From Lojkania enalia (Eukaryota > Ascomycota > Dothideomycetes > Pleosporales), in the NCBI GenBank assembly GCA_010094045.1, contig ML986585.1, forward strand, positions 441,472-505,471: DNA of 64,000 nucleotides. The letters run 5' to 3'. The notes beneath the pieces are model-generated. The model had not been told where the DNA came from. It did not search any database and saw only the letters and a list, made by a program, of their open reading frames with translations. Made by a program: the position numbers and the translations under genes. Of this stretch, positions 46,244-59,143 are shown one piece after another; positions within the stretch are counted from its first letter, which is position 1, and each line of letters begins with the position of its first letter.

Positions 46244-48387
46244 TTACGACCAAACATCCTCCTGGTATTGATTTGAAGCCCTCATCGCCTTAACAATCTC
46301 CTCGCTCTTCGTTTCTGACACGTTCCTGTATTTTGCTATAATCTTAGCGAGCAAAGCATTGACCTCACGCGCCATATTCGCGGCGTCGCCGCAGACGTAA
46401 AAGTATGCTTTTTGTTCGAGGAGCTTGTTGATTTCCTCTGCATTCTCTTCCATCTTGTGCTGGACATAGACCTTCTTGGGGCCTTCGCGGGAGAAGGCGG
46501 TGTGAAGGGCGAAGTTGTCGCCTAAGGCTTCTTTGTATTGCTGTTTTGATGTTAGCGACTCGATGGGGTGCCGTGATTGAAGGTTTTACTTACGTCCCAC
46601 TCGTGGTTGTACAAGAAGTCCTCGTCTCTTCTCCTACAGCCGAAGAAGAGAACAGTCTTGCCAACGTTCTGACCCGCCTTGGCTTGTGCGGCACGTTCCT
46701 GGACAAAGGCGCGGAAAGGAGCCACACCGGTCCCAGGACCGACCATAATGATGGGTTTTGAGGGGTCCGAAGGAAGCTTGAAGTTAGAATGGCGTACGTG
46801 CACCGGCACGTGAATGCCGTCGTACTTGTTCCGGGGACCGGTGATGGCATAATTGAGCCCATGTGGGTCTGGTTCCGGGTCACCGTGCTGTTTCTGCTTC
46901 AACGCTAATAGGTAGTTCGTTGTGACACCCTTAAGCTCATGTGGAGCATGAGGTTTCTTGAGCGACTCAACAACGGCAGTGATGGAGATCTTGTCCTTTT
47001 GTACAAGGGATGAGGACGAAATTGAATAGTAGCGCGGCTGGATCTTGACTAGACCTTCAATCATAAGTGAAAAGGGCACATTATTCCATGGTTCACCATT
47101 TGAAAGGATCTCTAGGAGCTGGGCAATGTTCAAATGGCGGTCGATAACCTTTTCGTGGAAATAGTCCTTGTCACTGCCGAGTTTGGTCATTTCAGCCTTG
47201 ATTTCGTCATTTGGCGAGAATTGTGCGAGAGTGGAAATGAATTGTCGTGATACAGGAGCGCAAATTTCCACGTGGTAACGGATAGCGGCATCGTAGGTGG
47301 TCGGAGAAGGGAAGGGTACTTTTGCTGTAGGATCCAGAGCCTTGACTGCAATGACAGTGTGACGTTTGGGAGCGAGACCAAGGATAGTCAAAAAGCGGTC
47401 CACCTCTTTTCCGGCGTTCGTAGGCCAGATAGCAATGTGATCTCCAGTGGTATAAGACAGGTTGGAACCAGCAATGTTGATTTCCATGTGAAGGCAATTG
47501 CGGTCTTTGACCGTAAACAGTTCGTTGGATTCGGCAATAGGGGCAATAAAGGGGTTGTTAGCATTGAAAGGCCCCTTCTGGGAGCCCTCAAGGTGGTTCT
47601 TGTTAGGTTCTCCGAGATACACCTCGTCTTCATCGGCGTCCATGTCTGCCTTCTCGTTAATCTCGAAGACAGGCTCGTAGATGGCCTCGCGCTCTTCCAG
47701 GCCCATAGATTCCTGGACAGCTGCCCACATGGGCTCCTTCCAAGCGAGGAAATCCTCTTCCATGGTACCAGCACCATCATCACCCTCGCCAGCAGTCCCG
47801 ATCCTCGTAGCGCCAAGCTTTGTCAAGTATTTATCCACATTCCGAACCATAGAGTTGTAATGCTCGTACGTGTTGTTTCCAAGGCCGAAAGCGACGTACT
47901 TGAGGTTGGCGAGGGGCTTGTCGTCGACGGATCCGCCCTCGCTAAACGCAACGTCCTCGCCGCCAATGAACTCGTAGAACTCAACCGCATTGTCCGTGGG
48001 CTCGCCCTCGCCGTAGGTAGCGAGCACGAAGACAGCGAGCTTATCGTCGGGGAACTTGTCTAGGTTGTCGTAGTCATAGTCCTCTAGGTCCGCGACCATG
48101 GTCTTGAGCCCGAAGCGGGAATGCCCCTCCTTGGCCAACCGAGAAGCGTAGTCTTCGGCGGTGCCCGTCTGGCTGCCGTAGAAGACCACGCAGTTCTTGT
48201 CTGATTCCTCCATTTTCTCTAATATGTTGCGGGACTTGCCCGCTTTGGCGGCGCCATTGGAGGTGGCCAGCGAATTGCCGTAGGGGTCTCCGTAGACGGC
48301 CCAGTACGTACCCTTGGTGAAGTAGGCAATCGTTCCGAGCAGCAGTGCCGCAAGGACAATGATGTCCAGCGTGTCGAGCTGCGCCAT
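46244..48387 (-). CDS. cprA: NADPH-cytochrome P450 reductase
   Basis: Two exons (48387-46594 and 46540-46244; intron 46541-46593, GTAAGT...ACAG) encode 696 aa. The N-terminal membrane anchor is at about 8-24 (IIVLAALLLGTIAYF). The flavodoxin domain has the FMN loop GSQTGTAED (71-79) and ATYGEGEPTDNA. The FAD domain has RYYSISSSS and a connecting domain. The NADP domain has GPGTGVAPFRAF and FFGCRRRDEDF, with the exon 2 motif YFYVCGDAANMAREV. The C-terminus VWS carries the Trp that stacks on FAD in this family. It transfers electrons from NADPH to microsomal P450s (sterol C14-demethylase and others), on the ER. The upstream frame is open to 48603, but the ATG at 48387 begins the conserved anchor and is preferred. 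It is divergent from PAG1. Confidence 0.97.
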
Positions 48388-50055
48388 GTCGTGAGAGAGA
48401 TAATCAGCGGGGGGAATTCGAGAGGAGTGACAGTGTAGTTCTCGCAGGACGCTGTGAGAGACCGACCGGAAGTAGACAAGCGGTGGGAATATTTGTAGGG
48501 CGGCGGTCGGAGGTGGAGGAGGGATCGGCTGAGCTAGTGGCTGGGGGGCCTCTGGTGTGTAGGGCAGATGCTGGCAGATGCCGTCAGCAAAGACGTCGAC
48601 CACACAACAATTCCCAGAAGCGGTAGTCGAGTGGCGGGAGCGAGGATGCCGGCGCCGACGCTGCTCTCAGCTTTGTATTATTTGCGACGTTGCCGCGCGA
48701 TGGTCGACAGAGTGAGAACGAGCGCCAATTCCCGTATGTAGCGGCCGTCGGCAGATTAGTATTCCGCAGGTCGGCGGCGGTTGTAGTCCCGTTGCGCTGG
48801 CCTCAGTAACGAGCCTGAGCCCAGAGAGAATATTCCAGCAAAAGCGCGGCTTGTGATTCCGCGGCCCTTCCGACCTTTGCTGCCACTACCGCGATGATGG
48901 ACCCCGCCGCCTCAGAACCTGTTACCTGTTCCGCAGTGTGGGGTACCCGTTGAGGGTACTCCAATGGCTGTCTCGAGGTGGCACGGGACGGCGCTGTTTT
49001 CTGTCTGTCTGTAGCTGGAGTGAATGAAGGGGCAATTCCGCGCAAGGCAGATTTCGCTGGGAGCTCGAAACCTGGAACTTTCCGGTGCAACACGAAGCAC
49101 GACCCGGGCCTTTATATTGCCGGACTGAAGTGAGCTCAGCAGATAGCAACTGCGTAGTTGGTCCGGGAGGCTGCAGGTTGACCGTCTTGATCCCCGTTAC
49201 ATGGGACGATGGGGAAGACCGCCGGCCATCAGCTGCGCCGCTCGTCAGCGCGTGTAAGAATAACAGCGGTCCACAGCCGGGACTGCGCTGGGAAACATCA
49301 CTCCCCCCGTATGGCGGAAGAAGGCTGTCTCGTTGCCTGAGGCATTGAATAACCATTGAGGAGATTTGGGCGGGACGCCCGCGAGAGCGGGAGCAACCCA
49401 CTACTGTGACAAACTGCCATTGTGCTTGGAGTGCGCTCATCCCAGGGGCCGCCACCGCCGTTAAGCTTTCATTTAGAGGCCCGCGAGAGCCACGGCGTTG
49501 GATCTGATCGCAATATATTATTATTCGCGAGCGGGCGTGTGCGGATCTTCAAGTCAAGATTCAGGCCTGAGGTGCTGCCGGCCGGGAGCGATCGCATGCA
49601 TCGGGTATAGCTCAGGAACAGGGAGCCGCCGCCGCCAAACGCCCAGGGGTGTCGAAAAACGTCGTCCACCATCTACATGGTGACCGATGCTTCTACTTCT
49701 GCTGCTGTTGCTGCTACTGCTCACCACCCCATCTCTGCAGCTTCTTCGCCCCCCCCCTCCTTCGGCAATGCGCCACTGAGCAAAGCATCCCGAGAGCCCT
49801 TGTCCGCGCGCAGATGACGCCCCACGGCATTTTGGCGGCATGTGTGAGTCGCCGTTTTCTGTTTCCATCTGCGCTGCCCAGCACCCGCCCACCATCTCCA
49901 GACAGCACCGAAACGCTCCAACGGACCCCCCAGCCCGCCGTTTGGAGTTGTCGGTGAGCCCTGCCGTGCACTGTCGGAGCTTATTTCGACGTCGAAAATA
50001 CTGCATACTCTCTTCTCCCGCTCCCCTCTCCTTGCCGTGCGCTGTGCCTTGCTGA
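48388..50055. promoter_or_regulatory. divergent upstream region of the P450 reductase gene and PAG1
   Basis: This 1.67-kb GC-rich region must contain both promoters and the unidentified first exon of PAG1. An ATG at 49814 with a GTGAGT donor 30 bases downstream is one candidate for that exon, but I could not find a frame-matching acceptor with confidence. CT- and CTG-rich tracts occur at about 49690-49750. Confidence 0.4.
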
Positions 50056-53000
50056 CTCGGTGCGTCACTCGCTGCAGCAGCTTCCTCCCCACTGCAAGCT
50101 CGACACGCCGCTGGGACCCCGTCGCACCATATAGAGCCGTCTGTACCCCCCGTTGGGCCCTCTCGCGAGCCCTCCGTGACACGAGGACGGGCGCTCACCA
50201 CCTCCGCCCGCACGATATCGCCGCGCTCGCAGACCCCCGTGGTCCTAATCCCCAGCAGCAACTCGAGCCCCGACCGGGGCATTGAGCGCAAGACCTCGCT
50301 GTCCTACGGCCACCACCGCCAGACCTCCATCGTACATGGCATTCAGCATTCTCGCAACACTAGCTTTGTCAATTCGCCCGCAACTAGCCCGCTGAGCCCG
50401 CAGGTCATTGCTGCAGCCGCAGGTAGCACGTTCCCCCTCGATGGACCTGTAATGTCGCAGGAAAGCATCACCGAGGCCTTTACGGCGAGCGGGATGCAGC
50501 CCGCGGGGACTGCTCCGAATGGTTATACAGGCACAAGTGCCAGCGTAATTGCGGCTGATGGGACGAGCACACATGCTGTAGCCCGCAAGCCGGAGAGCGT
50601 GAGTGGGAGATCGTCCCGGAAGGGTCACCACCATCACCGCTCCCAATCGCGCCATCACCAACATGGTAGCGAGTTGAAGACGGTGGGCGAATATGCTCTG
50701 CATCACCTCTTCAATTCTGTGAGTGCATTAATCCTGTGCCATGTGCAGTACTGACGGGGAACCCCACCAGTTCGTCGGCCAAGCAGATCAGAAAATAAGC
50801 CAATGTATGACGGATCGTGGCCAACCCGAAGCAAGAGTAGAGCTTGTCTGTGGGCCCGGCGTGGACCCCAATTTTGACCAGCTTATTTCTGCCCTGGGCC
50901 ACATTGCGCGGCACAAGCCGAAACCCTTGATAGATACAATAATGCTCTGGCGGAAGGCAAAAAGCGAGGATGCCTCGGCTTCAAGACTCAAATTGGCCAA
51001 TGTGGGTGGTAGGATAACTGCCTTGGTGTTATATTTGCTGATTTCTTGAAGGCTAGACAAGCGACGTCGCTGCCACCCTCCGTCTTACCCCGTCGGAACA
51101 CTGAGCCATTGCAAATCACTGATAGCCAGACTCCAACGCCCACTACGAATGGCCCGGAGCACATGATTGCCCTTCAACAAACGGTAATGCAAGCAGAGCA
51201 ACGGTCTACCGTCTCGACCTACATCCTCTGCCGCGTTCTAATCGAAATCATTACCCAGACCGACCTTCATTCGTTAACCATGGAGATGGCCGACCGCTTG
51301 CTAAGTCTCTTCTATCAACAGCTTCATACCGTCGACCCAGACCAAGTGGAAGATTCCCCGTTGAGCCATGCCAATTGGGTCATCTACAGTCAATTACTTG
51401 GCGTCATGAGCGAGCTAATTTTCGATAGTGTCCAAGAAAAGTTCATCGCTGACCTTAAGATTGTGGATAGCCAATTCTCTGTCAAGGGACAATTCAGCAG
51501 AGAATTCGAGGCTAAGGGTGCTCTGCTTATTCGGGGGATGCGATATTTGAGGGTAAGGCCGTATCCCGAAGATGCGTGGGACCGTACCTGCGATTTCATG
51601 TATTCACTCGCAAAGCTATTCTCAAACGTACACGGCCAGACTATCAAATATGCGTATTGCCAAGTACTTAAAGAGCTTCTAATTCGCATCGCTACGCGGG
51701 CCACATCTGAACTTAGCCTACCCAGATGGAGATCTGTCGTAGAGACAATGAAACCAAGACTTTCATTGCTTCTAAGCAAACCGAAGCATTGGCACGAGGC
51801 TTTCCCGCTCATGTGTGCTCTGTTATGCGTCTCTCCAACTGAGACCTTCACAGCACAGTGGCATGCTCTTGCGTTATCTACGCAGCCACGACTCAAAGAG
51901 CGCTTCACGAGAGCCATCGCCCTTCGAGGCATCTGCCAACTTGTCTGGACCTATCTCTATAGGGCGAGTACAGATTCTCTAAATGTCGTCGTGCGGAGAT
52001 TGGAGGATATCATCCGTATGGTCTTTCAAACGGGGAAACGCTCATACCTTTCAACGGAGGCGGCAATAGCGGAGCCCTTAATACAACTTACTCGCATAAT
52101 CGGATTCAAATGCCAGGACTTGTGTTTCAGGACCATAATTTTCCCTCTTTTGAATTCGGAGATATTCGCATCGGGTCGCGATCTACGAGTCGAGAACTTA
52201 GAGCCAGATAGGATGGTTATTGGCATCCGATCTTTTCTCGCCATTATGGCTGACCTCGAAAAGGCCGAGCAGCCCCCTTTCCCAAGCATTTTCGAGTCTG
52301 ACCCCTTTGTTGACCCTATCCAATTACCGTCTCTTCCTTTCAGCCCTAGACCTTTACCACACATGCTCAAATCTTCGCTATTAAAGGAAGAAAGACTTTC
52401 TCGACCTGTTAACTTCAGTGGGTTTGCTGAAGTTGCTAAAGAATACTACGTGCGTTTCTGCAAGATTTTGGGCGAAATAACGATTATTTGCGACAATGCA
52501 TTTGGGGGACAGGCGGTGCTGGATGAAAAGTTTTCTTTATCGACCCCAAAGACTCCAATGTCAGATGCTTTCAGCTTCAGCCGGCGTGACGACCACCAGA
52601 GTTCCGCTGATCCACGGCAAGGATTCTACGACCTACTTCATGTTGCCGTACAAGCCTTACCACGCTGCTTATCTCCCCATATTCCATTCAACTCACTTAT
52701 CAATCTTCTTTGCACTGGCACTGCCCATGTGCAAAGCAACATCGCCGCATCATCAGCGCAGTCTTTGAAGTCCATTGCACGGCAATCGCATGCTCAACAG
52801 GTAACCATTGGTTTCGCGCGATTCATATTCAACTTTGATGATCGCTATGCAACCATGTCCGACGGAGGAATGCTTGGTGCACGTCATATTGAGAATACAT
52901 TGAGGTTGTACGTGGAATTGCTCCAGATCTGGATCGAGGAAATTAAACAGAAAACCCGCAAAGCAGCGCTGGACACCCCAGACGATGGTGTTCCCGGTAA

Positions 53001-56000
53001 TAGAGGCGCGCAGCTTGATCTTTCGTCGGTCTGGGCTCACGTTGATGAGGTTGAATCACATGGTCTTTTCTTCCTTTGCTCACCATCACGTCGAGTACGA
53101 GCGTATGCCGTCACAGTCCTTCGTCTTGTCACAGAATTTGATATGGCACTTGGCGGTTCCAGCACCAGAGTCATTCGAGTGATGGAGGGTAGCCCGCAAA
53201 AAGTCATGAACATCAATGACGAGAAATTGTCTCTCGCTGAACGAAGCCGTCTCCAGAGAGGTATGAGGAAAAGCAACGTGCAGAGCACTCTAGTGGAACT
53301 TTGTAGCAGCGACGTTCCCTATGATGCTACTCTTTGGTTTAAGATCTTCCCCAACCTCATCCGCATCAGCTTCGAGGTCTGTCCTTTCCCCGTGACACTT
53401 ACTCGAGACATTGTCTGCGCTAGGTTGTCTCTAATGCATCGAACATTAGTTTCCTTGACTGAGGGACCCCGAGCGAATCCGTATTCTTCATATGATATGT
53501 CTTCTACCAAACCAGCTGGAAGACTCGCGACAACATCGCCGGAAATCGTCATCGAGCAGTGGAAGCTATATCTCATCTTTGCCTTTACAACTCTAACTAA
53601 CCTTGGCTTCAGTAGCCAGGGATCAGGGCAAGCCACACAACATTCTCGGAAGAGTTCTAAATCTTCGCAAAAGAGTGCAAATAAGGTGTATACCGCTGGC
53701 GAGCTATTTGCAAAGGTCATTCCTTTCCTTTCGACCGATAACTCGGCGATACGTGATGCTGCTGTAGTTGGGCTCGGTTCCATCAACATAAATTTGTACC
53801 GTACTCTATTGGAATCTCTGCAAGGCCATGCATCAGCTTGTGCCGAAGAAGCCAAAAATCGTCTCGGTGTACATACACGAACGGTTAGCAGTCCACGCCG
53901 TAATCGCCGCACCGATCATCTGCGGACCGAAATAACTCATGTTTACAAGCTCACGTCTCATTTCCTCAAAATGCCGGAAGCATATAACGATGAATGGATT
54001 CTGAATAATGTCATGAATTATACGAAGGATCTGCGGATTTTCCTAAGCGATACTGAGATACAGAACGAATGGGATTTTCAAAAGCTGCGCACCCATTACT
54101 GCGGCTTAATCGAGGTACTTTTTGAGGGGATCAACAAAACGAACGATCCACTACAATGGATGCCTTTCCAAGCACGCAAGGCTGCGTTCACTTTGATGGA
54201 AGATTGGTGTGGCTATTCGGCAAATCAACCACAAATCCGACAGCGGGAAGAGAACATGAGACGATCAATGTTAGATCGTGAAGCGGACCTGGGCAACAAG
54301 GGAACAGTAACTGCGGCAATGGAAATCGAGAAGAGGGATCTCCGAACGGCAGCCTTGAGTGCAATGGCTGCTTTGTGTGGTGGGCCAGTCAGTATAACGA
54401 CCGACAGCAAGGTCCTGCTTCAATTTGACGTCCGCCGCATGCTTTCCTGGATCGATAGCATCTTCGAAACGCCTAGTGACCGAACCCATGCAATCGGGCG
54501 TCGAGCTCTCACTAATCTCATTATCCACAATCGTGAGCAGCCTTACCTCTTGGATCGAGCAATCGAGATGTGCTATCTCTCCAAGTCATCAAAATCTCTG
54601 GAAAGCTATTTCGAAGTTGTGACTCAAGTACTTACTGAGCGAGAAGATTATCGACTTCCCTTTTGGAAAGTCCTGAGCGCCGGGCTCTATACGCTTGGCC
54701 ATGAGAGCAATGAGCTTCGTATGAAGTCTGCTCGTATGTTGAGGACACTCGAGGCTCGCGAACAAAAGAACTCCAAACTTCAGGATCTCGACATAAGCGT
54801 TTCTGACAAGACTATTGCAGTCTACAAGCTTGCTCAGTTTGAGACTTCCCGAAGGCTTGCAAAGCAACATGGGGAGCTTGCTTTTCTCGTCTTTTCACAG
54901 TTTTCGTACTACTTCAAGGAGCTGCAGCCAGACCACCAACGTAATATGGTTGCTGCAATGCTTCCATGGGTTCAGAGTGTCGAACTGCAGGTCAACCCGG
55001 ATGGAGGGCCCACCGCCAACTCATATATGCTCCTGGTCAACCTATTCGAAATCACCGTACGTTGCAGTAGCGCTCTACACAATGAGATTCAGGCTCTATG
55101 GCAGGCTTTGGCAACGGGTCCCTACGCCGGCAATGTGCAACTAATCCTTAACTTCATTATCAATCTGTGCCTGGAGAAGCGGGAGCAAAACTTCGTGGAC
55201 TACTCAAAGCAGATTGTAGTTCATCTCTCAAGCACCCCGGCAGGCCTAAAGGTTGTTGAGTTTCTGTTGATGCAAATCAATCCACGTTCTATGATTGGTG
55301 AAAAGCGCGAACCCACCCCTCCCCCTCCAGAGGCTACGACTCTACCCTACCTTGCCGATCTCACCGCAGTACTTCCAAGCAGCAACAAACAGGTAAGCAT
55401 GCCGCTGATAAACTAACTAGTTTACGTATACTGATCCTCTTTAGTCTGGCTTCGCTTTAGGACAAATATGTCTTATCCTACTTGTTGATCTCATGGTTCC
55501 CCCAGTTCAGCTTTCCAGTGATCATCTTCCTCTTCTTCTACAAGTCGTCTTAGTGCTATGGGATCATTATACTCCTGTTGTCCAAGATCAGGCTCGGGAA
55601 ATGCTCGTACATCTCATCCATGAACTTGTCATCATAAAGATCGATGATGAAACCGCAGGCCTAGACAAGAGATCTGTAGAGGACTTTGTCGAGATTGTTC
55701 GGCGCCGCGACCCCAAGGTCGTATGGAATTATGACGATAAGAACGGCAAGGATGCCGGTACCAGAGTTCCGGAGTCCATGACTTATGTATCCGAGGAGAT
55801 ACTGAGGTTCTTCTCCCTCGCTTACCCTGGCCTGCGCGAAGCTTGGGGAAAGGTTGCTTTGAACTGGGCTACGTCTTGTCCAGTGCGACATTTAGCATGC
55901 CGCTCATTTCAACTGTTCCGTTGCATTCTTAGTTCGCTCGATCAGCAAATGCTCTCTGATATGCTAGCACGACTATCAAATACGATCTCGGATGATGAGA

Positions 56001-57907
56001 GTGATATACAGACCTTTTCCATGGAAATCTTAACAACCCTACGGGCTATCATCGAGGCTTTGCAGCCCGAAGATCTTATACAGTACCCTCAGCTATTCTG
56101 GACTACATGCGCCTGCTTGGACACTATCCATGAGGGCGAATTCATGGAGAGTATGCTTATGTTGGACAGATTCCTGGATAAGATTGACCTGAGAGATCAA
56201 GGAGTCCTCCAAGTCCTCGAAGGCAATTGCCCAGAAAAGTGGGAAGGGCAATTTGAAGGCTTATCGCAACTGGTTTATAAGGGTGTGAGATCGAGTGCCT
56301 GCCTTGATCGGTCATTGCGCCTACTCGAGCGACTAGTTGTTCTACCCTCAAGTCGTATCGTTGGTGATGAAGGCCGCCTTGTCTATACTGTACTTGCTAA
56401 CATGCCGAAATTTTTACGATCTTTCGATCAATCTACTAAGGACCCTTTAATCAGCTCCTCAGCCGAGGTCCTTGCTCAAGTTGCTGAAGAGTATGGCTGC
56501 ACCAATCTTTCGCAGGCTTTGCTCGCCTTCGCGCATAAAAGATACCGCGTTGATAAGGACTTTATCGCTCAGACTATGTCTGCGATCCGCTTGGCCTTCT
56601 TCCCTAGTCTCGAGTTTGGCAGCCTAGTTTTCCTCCTCAGTCTCTTGTCCAACAAAATCGACTGGATGAAGATCAACACTATGGAAGTTCTATGTGTTAT
56701 TATTCCAGAAATAGACATGCGCAAGCCAGAAATTGCCACGAAAGGGCCAGATCTCATATCGCCCCTTCTCCGGCTCTTGCAGACAGAATTCTGTCCACAA
56801 GCGCTACGAGTCCTCGACTTTGTCATGAATATGACAGGCACCTCGACCCCTCTCGAAAGGCACCATCTCCGCATGAGCATGGCAGGATCGCATTCAAGTC
56901 GCGCCTTCAAGAAGCAATACGAAAAGACTCAATCATTATACGGCATTCCAGAAGATTCCGGCTGGTCGATCCCTGTCCCTGCACATCATTCGCACTTGAC
57001 ACGGACCAACGTTCACGCAGTCTTCTATACTTGCGGAAATCTGGAGGATGCAGACTCAACACAGGCAACTACTCCTAAGATCGAATTCCGCCAAGAAGAG
57101 TTTGCATTTAGTCCTATCTCCTCCGATTACCGAACAGCAACAATGACATCCGAAGAAACCCGAGGGGATAGCCATATCGGAGAGCTAGTTATGAAACTCG
57201 ATAGCTTAGATGATTTCTTTGAAGACGATGATGACACTGAGACGTTAACGGACCTTCCCAATAGCGCGGCTTTCGGGCATAGTCGCTACGTCAATGGCTC
57301 ATATGCAGGAGGGCCAGCCGATGTCCGAGAGAACGTATATGATCAACAAACCGCGCCAATACTTCATAAATCCCTAGGACGTAACGCGAGTGTCACATCT
57401 TTCCAGTCCGGGTTCTCTTCGGACACCAAGTACTCCCCAGCAAGGGATCCGGGAGTGATGACCCCAGCTGCGTTTAGCTCCTTTACGTCTGCGCCAACAA
57501 TGGCGGCCGCGACTACATCCTCAACAATGCCCCCGCGGTCGGGCTTACATTCTCGCTCCATCACTTCTCCTTCCGTAAATCAACATCAGCGACTTTCGCC
57601 CGGCCTCTCCTCAACTGCTGTCGACGAGAACGGTGAACCCTTTTCTGATGATGAAATGGCAACAGGGCGAAACAACGGCGCAACGACGGCGGACAAGACG
57701 TTTTCTCTGGAAACCGTAATCAGACCCTTGACCCAGGACACGCGGTCAAGAATACGGTCCGGAATGCGGAGGCTGACGGGCGGAGGCGGTGACGCGAAGG
57801 AGCGAGAGAAGACGAGAGAAGCGATTAAATTGGCATTGCAGAAAAGTCCCCAGGTGCCCAAGGTGCCGGATATTTATTTGTACAACCCGAAGAGTGCGGA
57901 TCCGTGA
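50056..57907 (+). CDS. PAG1: cell morphogenesis protein PAG1/TAO3 (Furry homologue), 5' end incomplete
   Basis: Four visible exons are about 50056-50718, 50771-51001, 51052-55392 and 55445-57907. They give about 2,565 residues, near the usual size for fungal Furry proteins. All three introns (52, 50 and 52 bp) are GT-AG and phase 0. The first part (TRGRALTTSARTISPRSQTP, then KTSLSYGHHRQTSIVHGIQHSRN) matches the disordered N-terminus of fungal PAG1 proteins. GEYALHHLFNS joined to FVGQADQKISQCM starts the conserved helical-repeat body (MOR2-PAG1 N, middle and C regions). The C-terminal 200 residues are Ser/Thr-rich. Furry/TAO3/Mor2 is the scaffold of the RAM/MOR pathway that supports NDR kinase (Cbk1/Orb6/COT-1) in polarised growth and septation. 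No ATG lies in frame between the upstream TGA (50053) and the conserved N-terminal segment, so an upstream exon with the true start is missing from this model. Confidence 0.93.
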
Positions 57908-58387
57908 GGTTTTGCATAGTGTATTATCGATTTTGTTAGGCGGTAAAGTGAGCGATCGCATGTCTTCACTTCTCATACAGCTGGGGGCGTGGGCGCGCCC
58001 CTGGTGGAATTTTGCGGTTGTTGGGTAAGGCTTTTTTTTTTTGGTATGTGGAAGTGTGGGTGGACACGTTTCTGTGCGGAGTCTGGAGTTGTAGGACCCA
58101 TTTTTTGGACTAGCTTTCTTGGGAATTGGGCTTTGGGATTGGCATGTTCGAAGAGGCATACAGTTCTTATTCGGACGTTAGATTGATGATTCCATTCGCT
58201 CTTTACAATATAATACCCTACCTAGCCATTGGGTGCGGGAGTTTGATTGCTTCATTTCATACACTAGAATGTTTGAAATGACAATATAATCGCCTTCCCC
58301 AATCCCTGATGCTCGCTCAGTTCATACTTCCATCCCTGCCTCATCATTCATTATCAGAATCTTTACAACTCTGAACTTTGCAGCGTA
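57908..58387. other. convergent intergenic region of PAG1 and the RING gene
   Basis: This is a 480-bp 3'-to-3' region with no gene. A short T run (58031-58041) is the only simple-sequence feature. Confidence 0.4.
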
Positions 58388-59143
58388 TTATGTCCAGCCC
58401 GCAACGTCAAACACGTCCTTCCGACACATAGCACACCTAGCCTCCTGCCCCGCGCTGCTCTGTGTCTGAATGTGCCGTGCTAGGTCCGGAGCGCAGTATA
58501 CGTGGCCGCAGCCGCGGAGGGACAGGAGCGGCGCGGATTGCGAGAGGCATATGCAGCAGGGGTCTTTGGTTGTGTGAGTGGTTTCTGGGGGAAGGGGATA
58601 CGTGAAGAAGGATAGGTCGATGGCTTCGTCGTCCTCGGATGGAGGTGGGGAGAGGGAGGGATGCGCGGTGTAGGGGCTTATGGGAAGGGGATGAAGGGAG
58701 GAGCTGTGGGACGTGAATGGTGTGCATGGGAGAGGTTTCCCAGAAGACGAGAGGTATTTATGACCCCGGCAGTGAATATCCAATGCGTGCGGGAGACCGG
58801 AGAGCGTATATGTGCCTGTGGGGGTTGTGAGGGTTGAGGGCAGGGTTGGGTCTTGGCCTGTTACCACTTGTTAGCACTACGAAACGAACATGAACACACT
58901 ATCCTTTTCATGCATTTGGAACTGGGACATTAGCCCGGTGTCGAGTTTCTTTTTGGCGGTTTGAGGTGAGGTATTTTGGGGAGGTGGTGTAAGGTATACG
59001 ATACCTCGATCTATGTATATATCTATATGACAGCATTCGCAGACCCAGCGCGAGCTATAGGGGTCGTAGTAATGGGCGGGTCGGGCGCAGGGGGGGGAAT
59101 TGGGGAGTGATTGGCAGTGGGCTATGTGTGGGGGTGGGGGCAT
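58388..59143 (-). CDS. RING-finger protein, probable E3 ubiquitin ligase
   Basis: Two exons (59143-58900 and 58857-58388) encode 237 aa. The 42-bp intron 58858-58899 has GTGTGT, a textbook GCTAAC branch site and ACAG. The C-terminal RING runs from residue 182 to 226: C182-x2-C185-x12-C198-x-H200-x2-C203-x2-D206-x16-C223-x2-C226. All ligand positions are present, with Asp replacing the usual sixth-position Cys. The N-terminal half has further Cys/His (CARPAHYYD, WVCECCHIDIY, LDIHCRGHKYLS) that could form another small metal site, though no known domain is recognised. A Pro/Ser-rich linker (about 120-160) joins the two. The RING suggests E2 binding and ubiquitin transfer, which is inferred. The start ATG at 59143 is the first in the frame and follows a purine-rich leader. 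Confidence 0.75.

Noticed and set aside
47272..48063. A 263-codon plus-strand frame opposite the P450 reductase.
   Set aside because: It is antisense to the conserved flavodoxin and FAD domains and has no domain of its own.
49554..50291. A 245-codon minus-strand frame in the PAG1 upstream region.
   Set aside because: It is GC-rich, low-complexity Gly/Arg/Ser sequence that runs into the antisense of PAG1 exon 1; no motif.
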